From: a virus | Reading direction: 5' to 3' (one strand) | DNA length: 47,939 nt | IMG/VR virus record: IMGVR_UViG_3300037852_000073 | Span: 1-47,939 of that record | Shown here: positions 15,439 through 22,289 of the stretch, one piece after another | Layout: each line of letters begins with the position of its first letter | Position numbering within the stretch: position 1 is the first letter of the stretch | The notes under the pieces: generated by a model | What the model was told of the DNA's origin: nothing | What the model saw: the letters and a program-made list of their open reading frames with translations, nothing else | The model's database searches: none | Program-made: the position numbers and the translations under genes

Positions 15439-15821
15439 AATGGGAAGGGTTCTCCGAGTATGCGCCCATCGGGCGTGTTGTTGGCGAGAATGCATCGCGC
15501 CGTGTGCAGCCATCCGATCTCTCCGGCAGCATCCTCCTTGCCCGCTTCAATGGAATGCACGACGGCGCGCAGGGCATTCTTTCGGACGGCATCTTGTATC
15601 ACGATCACGTTTTGCATTCCACGAAGAAAGTCCGTCACGGACTCCTTTCCTTTTTGCCATCCGTAGATGCGCAGGATTTGCATCAGCGCGAAGAGTTCAT
15701 CCCTGTAATCCACGGGCGTCTTCCCGTCATTTTCAATCGCAGGGTCAAGCGCGGCGAACGTTTCCTTCAGGCGCATGGCGTCTGCATGTTCCTGCATGGG
15801 TGTCTTGTGCGGTGTTCTCAT
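15435..15821 (-). CDS. Helical hypothetical protein, 128 aa
   Basis: ATG 15821 is coupled to the upstream stop. The protein contains ELFALMQILRIYGWQKGKES, DFLRGMQNVIVIQDAVRKN and a GEIGWLHTARCIL segment, all helical. No active-site pattern is evident. Function unknown. Confidence 0.65.
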   Translation of the reverse strand: MRTPHKTPMQEHADAMRLKETFAALDPAIENDGKTPVDYRDELFALMQILRIYGWQKGKESVTDFLRGMQNVIVIQDAVRKNALRAVVHSIEAGKEDAAGEIGWLHTARCILANNTPDGRILGEPFPL

Positions 15822-16060
15822 AGAAGTCTTTGAAAGGTTGCTGCCCACATCCCGCGTTTCCATTCCCTGAAGTTCGGCTCGTCCGGCATGCAGTAGTCCC
15901 GCCGTCTCCATTCCATTTCAATGAGCCATTCACCGGTCTTGTCGTTGTCGATTACAGCGGCGTACCCGGCCTGCCACTCAGCGGACTGGTTGCACCCGGC
16001 GTTCGCCTTGTCAGAGCGTCCGTAGATCACCCGGTGGATGAATGAGGCAAGGTCTTTCAT
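15818..16060 (-). CDS. Hypothetical protein, 80 aa
   Basis: The start at 16060 shares a base with the upstream TGA (TGATG). The protein starts MKDLASFIHRVIYGRSDKAN and has a Trp-rich C-terminal half (GEWLIEMEWRRRDYC, FREWKRGMWAATFQ). No domain is recognised. Confidence 0.65.
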   Translation of the reverse strand: MKDLASFIHRVIYGRSDKANAGCNQSAEWQAGYAAVIDNDKTGEWLIEMEWRRRDYCMPDEPNFREWKRGMWAATFQRLL

Positions 16061-16335
16061 CACGATACTCTGCCCTCCACCTTGAGCTCGGTCCACGCGT
16101 CGGCGAACGCCTCAATCTCTGCCTCACTCAGCGAAAGATCATCGTCGCGTTCGTCCACCATCAGGTTCAACTGGTCAAGTGCCGCACGCTCCGTCGTGCC
16201 CCAGCCGTAGAGCCAGGAATCCTCTTCGCGCCCGTCGATGTACGCGCACCAGTCGAAGTGACGGCAGGGAATCGGCGGGAAAACGTGCTGGGTGATGATT
16301 TTCATATTTCGGCCCTTGGTTGGCATTTCGGTCAT
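16060..16335 (-). CDS. Conserved small phage protein (MKIITQHVFPPIP family), 91 aa
   Basis: Residues 11 onward (MKIITQHVFPPIPCRHFDWC, then YGWGTTERAALDQL) match a short phage protein family I recognise from many tailed phages; its role is unknown. The acidic tail (ERDDDLSLSEAEIEAFADAW) follows. The start at 16335 is ATGA-coupled; an internal ATG at 16305, at the start of the conserved part, is possible. Confidence 0.75.
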   Translation of the reverse strand: MTEMPTKGRNMKIITQHVFPPIPCRHFDWCAYIDGREEDSWLYGWGTTERAALDQLNLMVDERDDDLSLSEAEIEAFADAWTELKVEGRVS

Positions 16336-16592
16336 TCGGGTTTCTGCGGCGAGATTTCGTTGAGCACCGCCAGCGCCCCGGCCTTCGCCCCGTCCCAATC
16401 CCCGCTGTGCTCGGTGTCCAGCATTCGGCGCAACGAAGCGCAGAGGCGGGCGATGTAGGGGCGTTCGTTTAGCGCGCGGGCGATTTCCTGAGCCTCGGGA
16501 TGATAGAGGCAATAGGCCAGCCGGACGCCCTCAGCGTCGATCACTGCGGTGTATTCGCATGCCTGCGCGATTCCTGCGGGGAGCGAGATCAT
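16332..16592 (-). CDS. Hypothetical protein, 86 aa
   Basis: The product has CEYTAVIDAEGVRLAYCLYH, then EAQEIARALNERPYIARLCA, which suggests a strand-turn-strand-helix unit. The C-terminus ends EISPQKPE. Both ends are ATGA-coupled. No family is recognised. Confidence 0.65.
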   Translation of the reverse strand: MISLPAGIAQACEYTAVIDAEGVRLAYCLYHPEAQEIARALNERPYIARLCASLRRMLDTEHSGDWDGAKAGALAVLNEISPQKPE

Positions 16593-16879
16593 GGCTGGCG
16601 TGAGGCGCAGATTGATTGTCCGTACGCGTCAAAGATCGACTCAACGGCGTGGGTGATGTCGAACCATCCATGATTTTCGTGGCGCTTGGCTGCAAGGATG
16701 CTTCCGCCCTTGGAAGTTCTGGCGCGATGAAAGCGGATTCCGTTCACGTAAAAACCTGCCTCCTGCTCATTGAGTTCTTTCGACATCCTCTTGAGATAAA
16801 GGGGAGAGTCGAGCGGGATCAAACGTGCGGGAGCGTTGATGCGGTCGATTGCTTCGACAGTGAGATTGCGATATTTCAT
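16589..16879 (-). CDS. Hypothetical protein, 96 aa
   Basis: ATG 16879 is the first start that does not invade the upstream gene. The product MKYRNLTVEAIDRI, then YLKRMSKELNEQEAGFYVNG, then GWFDITHAVESIFDAYG, is a mixed alpha/beta protein. A 40-nt gap without an evident ribosome-binding site precedes it. No family is recognised. Confidence 0.65.
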   Translation of the reverse strand: MKYRNLTVEAIDRINAPARLIPLDSPLYLKRMSKELNEQEAGFYVNGIRFHRARTSKGGSILAAKRHENHGWFDITHAVESIFDAYGQSICASRQP

Positions 16880-16919
16880 GGCTCGTGAAGGTGAAGGTGA
16901 ATGGTGCGCGTTGGCTGGT

Positions 16920-17123
16920 TTAACGTGCGCCGCATTTGCAGCAGTGACGGTCGCCTTGGAGCACCGTGTGAAGGCCGGAGTTGCTCGCCACGCACTCTCC
17001 CACGTCGGAGCAAAGCTGTGCGCTGGCAGGATGGTCGATCTGGTCGATGCGGATACGGCGTTCAAACTTCGGGAACCCGTGGATGGTGTCGTGGATGAAT
17101 TCTTTGCCGATCTCTGTTTTCAT
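16920..17123 (-). CDS. Cysteine-containing small protein, 67 aa
   Basis: ATG 17123 is preceded 8 nt upstream by an AGAGGGA ribosome-binding-like tract, one of few in this region; a TTG at 17129 is less likely. The N-terminus is IGKEFIHDTIHGFPKF. The C-terminus holds C38, C44, a CC pair and a final CxxC-like CKCG, suggesting a zinc site. No family is recognised. Confidence 0.65.
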   Translation of the reverse strand: MKTEIGKEFIHDTIHGFPKFERRIRIDQIDHPASAQLCSDVGECVASNSGLHTVLQGDRHCCKCGAR

Positions 17124-17190
17124 GTTCAAAGTCCCTCTCGGGATATAAGGTTGTTCGTTGTTTCAGCGGCGCGTCATGCTCCGCTGGCTG

Positions 17191-17211
17191 AGCCCGCCTG
17201 TCACGCGGGCT
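17191..17211. other. Hairpin in the gap between the first two genes of block A
   Basis: AGCCCGC (17191-17197) and GCGGGCT (17205-17211) pair around a 7-nt loop. No U-tract follows in the leftward direction. It sits just after the first gene of block A and could attenuate or stabilise the message. Confidence 0.5.
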
Positions 17212-17222
17212 GGGCCAGTGGG

Positions 17223-17435
17223 CTAGGATTTGACGGCCTTGGCGTTCCTGTTCACATCCCAGACCACAAAATTGTGACTCCAGAATTTGGAATCGGCACG
17301 GGGCAGACGGTCCCGATAGGACTGCGCACCGTCCGAAAGACGCATGATGATGAAGTTTGCCCCCTGCTCCCGCTGCATCCTGGCGTAATCGACTCCCGAC
17401 ACGTTTTGGCGTTCCTTGATGAAAGTGGTGCTCAT
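17223..17435 (-). CDS. First gene of block A, hypothetical protein, 70 aa
   Basis: The product starts MSTTFIKERQNVSGVDYARM and has a strand-rich middle (GANFIIMRLSDG, SKFWSHNFVVWDVNRNAK). The start lies about 65 nt downstream of a promoter with no obvious Shine-Dalgarno sequence. It is followed by an unusually long gap (93 nt) containing a hairpin. No family is recognised. Confidence 0.65.
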   Translation of the reverse strand: MSTTFIKERQNVSGVDYARMQREQGANFIIMRLSDGAQSYRDRLPRADSKFWSHNFVVWDVNRNAKAVKS

Positions 17436-17502
17436 AATTTCAAATGCCCGAAGGCGATAAGTTGTTTGGTTTCACTCGGCGGAATGCCTCGTGCTTGGAT
17501 CA

Positions 17503-17531
17503 ATAATGCCACAGGACGCATGGCACGTCAA
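17503..17531 (-). promoter_or_regulatory. sigma70-type promoter of block A
   Basis: The -35 is TTGACG (17531-17526) and the -10 is CATTAT (17508-17503) with a 17-bp spacer. An AT-rich stretch (17532-17556) upstream resembles an UP element. Unlike the other early promoters it gives a normal leader of about 60 nt. Confidence 0.6.
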
Positions 17532-17686
17532 GTTTATTTATGTTTATTTTTATCGGCATGCACAAGCAAGGGCGGTTTCAACGGGTTACGACGACAAATT
17601 CTTTTCGCTCGGACGGTGAAATGCAGGTGTCCGCAACCCGGATCAGGGCATTAAATCAGGTGTCCCACACCGCCAGTTCCACGGTG

Positions 17687-18292
17687 TCACTCACCAGCAC
17701 CGGCCTGACCGTCCTCCGCCTGCTCAATGACACGCCCGTCCTCGCCCGCACCCAGCCGCTCCCACTCGGCGAGCGCCGGGAAATGGTGCACCACGTTGAT
17801 CGGCGCACCGGCCTGCGCCGTCAGATCGCGCCACACGTCCGCCGCCATTTTCATTTCCACTCCCGTGGCCAGCCCCTTGATCCCACGCTCAATCACCGAC
17901 TGCGTCGATACCCGCAGCGCCATGTACGCCTCATCCGCCGCGGCCTGCCGCCGCTTTTCAATGTCGGGCAGCCGAGCCAGCTCCAAGGCCGCGATGGTGT
18001 AGAAATCGCACTTCAGACCCTCAATAATCCGGCATTTCGGCACCCCCAGCGCCAGCAGCTCAAGGATCTTATCCCGCTTCCAGTCAGGCACCATCTCCCC
18101 TGTGGACAGTTCACGCTTGGACCGCTTCTCCGGCTCGTCTCCGTCGTCCTCTGGGGCAATGCCGCGCATGCTCATGTGGGACCACCATAACAGCACGCCC
18201 TCGGTCTGGCAATCCCACACTTCCATTTGTGAACCTGCACACATGAAGGCATCAGCATCTGTTGATGGGTCAGGAATGACAGGCAGCACCAT
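17687..18292 (-). CDS. HTH DNA-binding protein, candidate small terminase subunit
   Basis: From ATG 18292 the frame gives 201 aa; ATG 18175 would give 162 aa. A helix-turn-helix-like region is seen at DKILELLALGVPKCRIIEGL. It is followed by a helical oligomerisation-type region (ALRVSTQSVIERGIKGL, KMAADVWRDLTAQAGAPI) and an acidic tail. The HTH, helix pair and disordered tail layout resembles small terminases. TerL is 2 kb away but on the other strand, which is unusual, so a repressor-type protein is an alternative. The same frame stays open and protein-like up to 18472 without a start codon, suggesting that the gene once began further upstream. Confidence 0.5.
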   Translation of the reverse strand: MVLPVIPDPSTDADAFMCAGSQMEVWDCQTEGVLLWWSHMSMRGIAPEDDGDEPEKRSKRELSTGEMVPDWKRDKILELLALGVPKCRIIEGLKCDFYTIAALELARLPDIEKRRQAAADEAYMALRVSTQSVIERGIKGLATGVEMKMAADVWRDLTAQAGAPINVVHHFPALAEWERLGAGEDGRVIEQAEDGQAGAGE

Positions 18293-18525
18293 GGAATGCC
18301 TGTATTCTGATATGGTCTTTGTCTCAAATGGCCATCGGCCGCAGATGCATTCACTCCGCCGACAAATCGCTGCGCACGTGTGAGCCGTGCTGTAGCAGTG
18401 GTGCGGATCCGGCAGAGCGACCGCATCGAGGCCGATCCGCCGACCGGCTGTGGAACACGCCCAAACCGGTGTTCAGACCATCCCCACTTTGCCAAATCCG
18501 TCACAACTCGTTCAGCTTCAACCAC
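18293..18525 (-). other. Probable frameshifted 5' part of the DNA-binding gene
   Basis: From GTG 18525 one frame starts VVEAERVVTDLAKWGW, a clean amphipathic segment, then degrades. From 18472 the frame of the downstream gene reads DAVALPDPHHCYSTAHTC, then CRRSECICGRWPFETK, a convincing cysteine-rich segment, and joins the 201-aa protein. A one-base shift near 18470 would fuse them. No classical slippery heptamer is visible, so mutation or sequencing error is more likely than programmed frameshifting. The gene from 18525 could also end at 18172 with an ATGA junction to ATG 18175. Confidence 0.4.
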
Positions 18526-18543
18526 AACCTGCTTTAGATTACT

Positions 18544-18558
18544 CTTTATTGTATAAAG
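18544..18558. promoter_or_regulatory. Inverted repeat CTTTAT-TGT-ATAAAG
   Basis: Perfect 6-bp arms flank a 3-bp centre, about 20 bp upstream of the leftward start at 18525. It overlaps a possible leftward -10 (TACAAT). It is a plausible operator for the regulator gene beside it; no matching -35 is clear. Confidence 0.4.
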
Positions 18559-18696
18559 TTATGGACGGATCACCCTCCGCCAGGACGCAGATGACCGGGG
18601 GAGGGGGTTGACGGGCCGCGCGGTCGCCGAGATCGCATTGCATTTCACGCGGCAGAATATTTTGCCAATGGCCTGATGGCTGGGAGGAGGTTCCCG

Positions 18697-18840
18697 TCAC
18701 AGAATATTTTCGCATGGTGCCGTTCCTTGGAGGCGTCTGCAGTTCGATATGCGGTTCACTGGGGAAGTGGCGGGGGGGCTGCAGTCAGTTGTCCGTGCTG
18801 GCTGAAGCCCTCCGGCATCCTTGGTGGGCTTCGTATTCAT
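18697..18840 (-). CDS. Orphan small protein, 47 aa
   Basis: ATG 18840 follows a very strong ribosome-binding tract (GGAGGGAGG about 5 nt upstream). The product MNTKPTKDAGGLQPARTT, then C-containing NRISNCRRLQGTAPCENIL, has no recognised fold. Only the ribosome-binding site supports it; coding character is weak. Confidence 0.3.
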   Translation of the reverse strand: MNTKPTKDAGGLQPARTTDCSPPATSPVNRISNCRRLQGTAPCENIL

Positions 18841-18936
18841 GGCCCCTCCCTCCTCCCCACAGGAAGGATTGTAAAATGTGCCCGCGCTAGCTTCGTGGAA
18901 GGGAGCCCTCTTTCGGAGAGCCAAGCCCGATCCGAC

Positions 18937-19302
18937 TCAACGCGGGTTGTCTTCGCAAAACCCGTCTGTCCGGGGCGGCGGCGTGAAGGGTGGCGAGGCG
19001 TCGGCAGAGGGTGACGCGCAGGAGGGCTTGCTGGGCCGCGGCATGTTGCGTTCTCTGGAGGCGTCCGCTTTGGGCAGAGAGCCCGTCACGGTTTGAGATT
19101 GACGAAATTTGAGAAGACGCTCGGCTGCGCGGCGCTTGTTGCACATTTTGAGGCAGCAAATGGCCTCAAGCTGGCTGGTTGAGAGGCGTCCCAACTGGAC
19201 AACGAAAGCCTGCACGCGCAGTTCATTGTTGCCTTCGAACTTGCGGACGCGGGAACGGAGATGACCGTCTCGGCAGCGCAGGGGTTCGTGGATCTGGGAC
19301 AT
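18937..19302 (-). CDS. Hypothetical basic protein, 121 aa
   Basis: From ATG 19302 the product has MSQIHEPLRCRDGHLRSRVR, then LRVQAFVVQLGRLSTSQLEA, then a cysteine-containing helix (ICCLKMCNKRRAAERLLKF) and a Pro/Ser-rich tail. The helical, basic core could bind nucleic acid. A terminator-like hairpin ends just before the start codon. No family is recognised and the frame is open further upstream, so the start is uncertain. Confidence 0.45.
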   Translation of the reverse strand: MSQIHEPLRCRDGHLRSRVRKFEGNNELRVQAFVVQLGRLSTSQLEAICCLKMCNKRRAAERLLKFRQSQTVTGSLPKADASRERNMPRPSKPSCASPSADASPPFTPPPRTDGFCEDNPR

Positions 19303-19308
19303 GGGCAC

Positions 19309-19344
19309 AAAAAACCCCGCGCCGGTCTCTACTCCGATTCGGGG
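19309..19344 (-). terminator. Leftward terminator/attenuator-like hairpin
   Basis: Read leftward, CCCCG (19344-19340) can pair with CGGGG (19319-19315), with further CGG/CCG pairing inside, followed by six U (19314-19309). This is a standard intrinsic-terminator shape. It lies only 6 nt before ATG 19302, with a weak possible promoter (TTGCCA, TAGAAA) about 80 nt upstream, so it may act as an attenuator. Confidence 0.45.
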
Positions 19345-19510
19345 AAATCTGTCGTTGCTACGGTCGCTGGCGGCAGAGAACACACAGCAACGATTTTCTA
19401 AACTCAGCCTGAGAATGATGGCAAATTGTGCTTGCCGCAAGTCTTTTTTTCTGCCACGCTCATTTCGCCGCCAGTGTTGCGAAGCCGCGAGGCCCGCAGG
19501 GTTCGGGATT

Positions 19511-19538
19511 TTGACCCTTGTTTCACTGGCGGCATCAT
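19511..19538 (+). promoter_or_regulatory. Candidate rightward promoter at the head of the late region
   Basis: The -35 is TTGACC (19511-19516) and the -10 is CATCAT (19533-19538), with a 16-bp spacer. It lies about 19 nt before the first rightward gene. The -10 is only 4/6, so activity is uncertain. Confidence 0.4.
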
Positions 19539-19556
19539 TTCAAAAACTTTGACGCC

Positions 19557-19751
19557 ATGGCCAAGTCACACGAAGAGAAGGGCCACTGGATGGAGCATGT
19601 TCATCCCAAAAAGGGGGCACTTCACAAGGAGATGGGGATCCCCGAAGGCGAAAAGATTCCTGCGGCCAAACTGGAGAAAGCGGCGCACGTCGGCGGACTG
19701 CTTGGGAAGCGGGCGCGGCTGGCCGAGGAATACCGCAAGGCGAAGCATTGA
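19557..19751 (+). CDS. Conserved small phage protein, 64 aa
   Basis: The pattern HWMEHVHPKKGALHKEMGIP, then GEKIPAAKLEKAAHVGGLLGKRA, matches a short basic family frequent in phages (H-W-x5-K-x-G-A-L-H-x-x-L-G-[VI]-P-x-G-x-K-I-P). Its function is unknown. ATG 19557 starts exactly at the conserved part. It is the first gene of the rightward block. Confidence 0.75.
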   Translation: MAKSHEEKGHWMEHVHPKKGALHKEMGIPEGEKIPAAKLEKAAHVGGLLGKRARLAEEYRKAKH

Positions 19752-19917
19752 TTTTGACTTTCGGGGAAACCCGGAATGGTGGAAGCTGGTGGAGGAATCC
19801 ACGGTCCCGTCTGCCATCCATGAAAGGGCGATATTGCGCGCCTCAGAGCCCAAGGGCAATAAACGGGGCACCGGTAGTGGATGGCAGATTTCCCGCAAAA
19901 AGTCCTTGCACGCTTAA
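19747..19917 (+). CDS. Possible 56-aa protein with a non-standard start
   Basis: The frame reads DFDFRGNPEWWKLVEES, then PSAIHERAILRASEPKGNK, and ends at a TAA at 19915. It looks like protein, but there is no ATG, GTG or TTG at the front. The only coupled candidate is ATT at 19747, overlapping the previous stop the way ATG or TTG do elsewhere here. It may instead be a decayed gene. Its end overlaps the next promoter. Confidence 0.3.
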   Translation: MDFDFRGNPEWWKLVEESTVPSAIHERAILRASEPKGNKRGTGSGWQISRKKSLHA

Positions 19918-19935
19918 GGCTCTTTAAGCTATAAG
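19906..19935 (+). promoter_or_regulatory. Promoter with an 18-bp palindromic operator as its spacer
   Basis: The -35-like TTGCAC is at 19906-19911 and the -10 TATAAG at 19930-19935. The 18-bp spacer (19912-19929) is exactly the palindrome GCTTAA-GGCTCT-TTAAGC. The GTG start of the winged-helix gene is 7 nt after the -10. Autorepression by that protein is a strong inference from the layout. Confidence 0.6.
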
Positions 19936-19942
19936 AGGGAAA

Positions 19943-20203
19943 GTGACATCGACCGACCTTCTCTCACGGCTTGCGCGCCACCGGCTTTCCCCGCGCGCCT
20001 ACGCGGTGCTGCGGGAGATCGAGTGCAGCCCGGAGACCCTCAAGCACATCTCGACCGTGGTGGACAGCAGCTTCCAGAACCTGAGCGCGGTGGTGGACAC
20101 CCTGGAGAGGCGCGGACTGGCCGGGCGGGTGAAGGAAGGGCGCAGCACGACGCTGGGGATCACGGAGAAGGGGAAACTTTTGCTGGAGGAGATCGGGGAA
20201 TGA
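19943..20203 (+). CDS. MarR/winged-helix-type transcription regulator, 86 aa
   Basis: The GTG start gives MTSTDLLSRLARHRLSPRAY. The winged-helix core follows: AVLREIECSPETLKHISTVV, then FQNLSAVVDTLERRGLAGRV, then the wing KEGRSTTLGITEKGKLLLEEI. The recognition helix followed by LxxRGL and a T-E-K-G wing is typical of MarR/PadR-like domains. An AGAGGG tract precedes the GTG at Shine-Dalgarno distance, but it also lies within the expected promoter start region. It is the first coupled gene of the TerL operon, so it could set the timing of late expression. Confidence 0.8.
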   Translation: MTSTDLLSRLARHRLSPRAYAVLREIECSPETLKHISTVVDSSFQNLSAVVDTLERRGLAGRVKEGRSTTLGITEKGKLLLEEIGE

Positions 20204-20361
20204 GCCGCTCCCGTTCCAAAACCGAGGACAGGCTGAACGAGGCGCTGAAGCGCCGCGGTATCTTCTGCGCGAAGGGCGACTGTGTCGCCAAGGGCACAAA
20301 AGGGGTCAACAAGGCGCGCCGGATCGCCCTTCAGTCATGGAAGGAGCAGCGGGAGCCATGA
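20200..20361 (+). CDS. Small basic protein before TerL, 53 aa
   Basis: ATGA overlaps with the regulator upstream and with TerL downstream fix this gene. The product MSRSRSKTEDRLNEALKRRG, then CAKGDCVAKGTKGVNKARRI, is basic with a C-x4-C pair. It could bind DNA and help packaging, but it is much shorter than known small terminases. Function unknown. Confidence 0.7.
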   Translation: MSRSRSKTEDRLNEALKRRGIFCAKGDCVAKGTKGVNKARRIALQSWKEQREP

Positions 20362-22286
20362 GCGCCCCCGCCCAGCCCACGTTTGAAAATCTGCGCGATC
20401 TTTTGTTCGCGAAACAGACGCGTGTGCGCTTCCTGCCTGACACGGACGTGCGCGATTTGGGAGGCGGCAATGTCGAGGTTCTGAAGGTCAAACGCTGGAT
20501 AAAGACCACCATCGCCGGGGCCGTGGAGATGTGGAAGGCGCGGGAAATGGCGCTCAAGCTGGCGATTGAAGACCCGTTCCGAAACGGCCATGAGCCCGAA
20601 GCGTGGGGCGATCTTGACTGGCTGGTGTGCCGCAAGCGCGTGGAGAACCCCGGCATCGTGGTTGAGATTCTTCTGCAAGGAGGCCAGGGAAGCGGCAAGA
20701 GCTACTTTGGCGCGCGGTGCATCAACCGCTTTGGCATCTATAATCCTGGGTGTCTGGTATGGTGCTTCTCCACCGACGAACTCAACAGCAAGTCCGTGAT
20801 GCAGCCTGCGGTATATGCCTATCTGCCGAAGGAACTGCGGACGGCGACCGGCAAGAAGGAGCGCACCAAGAACCAGAAGATCATCTTCACGACTTCCGGC
20901 GGATTCACCGGGAATGTGATGGGCTATCCCAACGGCACCGTGCTGCAATTTCGGTTCCATTCGTCCGAACTCGCCACGCTGGAAGGCCCACGCCCGCATT
21001 TCGTGGTGACCGATGAGAACGTTCCAATCACATGGGTCGAGGCCATCACCGACCGTCTACGCTCCCGCGCCCAGCTTTCGCTTGCCAGCCATGAGGTGTT
21101 CGCGGCATTGCTCGAAAAGAAGCGCGTCAACCCCTCCATGCCATTCCCGCCCGAGCTTGTGTCGGCGCTCTACATGGGAGTGCATCTGGTGATGTTCACG
21201 CCAAAATTTGGGTACACGCCCACGGTGCATTCCTTCATCAAGGATGCCGTCACGCTGAAGGAGGTCGAGGCGGAACTTCTGCCGCTGAAGGATGACGTCG
21301 GGGCGGATGCGGGGTTTGAGAAGGTGCCGCGGCTGATGGACTGCCGTCTGAGCCGCCGCGCCGTGTTCTACATGCATCCCACCGACAACCCACACGCCGG
21401 CAACTATGAATCGTTCGTGGCGGAAAAGGACACCATGACGCGCGAGACGATCCTGTGGAAAGTGTACGGCATCGCCAGCCGCAAATCGAATGTCATGTTC
21501 CCCAAGTTCTCCAGAGCGGCGCATGTGCGCAAGCATGAAGAAGTCATCAAGGCGTGCAAGGAAGGAACGCTGTGGTTGGCGGTCGATCCGGCTCCAGGCC
21601 GAAACATGTTCTGCCTTTGGGCCGTCGTGAACCCGTTGGGTGAAATCTACATTGTCCACGAGTGGCCGCAGGAGGATGACTTCATTCCCGGCATCGGCCA
21701 TCCGGGGCCGTGGGCGGTCGAAGGGCAGCACCTCGACGGCGAGAAAGGCCCGGCGCAGGAGCCCTGGGGCATGGGGTATATAAGGGAGGCCGAGGAAATG
21801 GACCGCATCGAGCGCAAGCTGCATCTGGAGATCAAGGGCGAGGAAGGACGGCTCATCCCCTACATGGAGATCATCGACAGCCGCACGGGCAACACTCCGA
21901 CCGCGACCGACAGCGAGACGCGCACCTTGATCCAGCTTTTCGGGACGCAGGGGCGCAACTTTGATCCGGCGGGCAAGGAGAGCGGGGCGCTGGACGGCAC
22001 GACGCGCGTTGAGGAGTCCACCAAGCTCGTGACGGCCATGCTGGACTACGACTCGGACCGGACCACCATCGACGCGCAGGGCCGCATGAGCTTCCATGGG
22101 AAGGCACCAAGGCTGTTCGTGTCGGAGCGGTGCACAAATCTGATTTTCTCGCTGAGCAACTGGACGAACGCGGACGGGCAGAAGGGCGCGGCAAAAGACC
22201 CCATCGACTGCCTGCGCTATCTCGCAATGTCCGATCCCTTTCACTACCAGCCGCGTGAGGCGCAGGCGTTCGCCGGAGTTTACTAA
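20358..22286 (+). CDS. terL: Terminase large subunit (DNA packaging ATPase/nuclease), 642 aa
   Basis: Walker A GGQGSGKS lies at 108-115 and Walker B VVTDEN at 216-221, giving the packaging motor ATPase. The C-terminal RNase H-like nuclease has its acidic residues at D410 (LAVDPAPG), D507 (MEIIDSRTG) and D614/D617 (KDPIDCLRYL). The enzyme cuts concatemers and pumps DNA into the prohead through the portal. At 642 aa it is longer than usual, with an N-terminal extension of about 90 residues. ATG 20358 is ATGA-coupled to the upstream gene. Confidence 0.93.
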   Translation: MSAPAQPTFENLRDLLFAKQTRVRFLPDTDVRDLGGGNVEVLKVKRWIKTTIAGAVEMWKAREMALKLAIEDPFRNGHEPEAWGDLDWLVCRKRVENPGIVVEILLQGGQGSGKSYFGARCINRFGIYNPGCLVWCFSTDELNSKSVMQPAVYAYLPKELRTATGKKERTKNQKIIFTTSGGFTGNVMGYPNGTVLQFRFHSSELATLEGPRPHFVVTDENVPITWVEAITDRLRSRAQLSLASHEVFAALLEKKRVNPSMPFPPELVSALYMGVHLVMFTPKFGYTPTVHSFIKDAVTLKEVEAELLPLKDDVGADAGFEKVPRLMDCRLSRRAVFYMHPTDNPHAGNYESFVAEKDTMTRETILWKVYGIASRKSNVMFPKFSRAAHVRKHEEVIKACKEGTLWLAVDPAPGRNMFCLWAVVNPLGEIYIVHEWPQEDDFIPGIGHPGPWAVEGQHLDGEKGPAQEPWGMGYIREAEEMDRIERKLHLEIKGEEGRLIPYMEIIDSRTGNTPTATDSETRTLIQLFGTQGRNFDPAGKESGALDGTTRVEESTKLVTAMLDYDSDRTTIDAQGRMSFHGKAPRLFVSERCTNLIFSLSNWTNADGQKGAAKDPIDCLRYLAMSDPFHYQPREAQAFAGVY

Positions 22287-22289
22287 CTT

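Noticed and set aside
17540-18190. Rightward 216-codon open frame opposite the DNA-binding gene
   Set aside because: Arg/His/Pro-rich shadow sequence. The leftward frame has a helix-turn-helix and natural composition.
18651-18708. Two copies of an 11-bp motif (CAGAATATTTT) near 18651 and 18699
   Set aside because: Only two short copies with no further symmetry or promoter link. Could be chance.
21057-22244. Leftward 395-codon frame opposite TerL
   Set aside because: Antisense shadow of TerL, whose Walker and nuclease motifs are clear.
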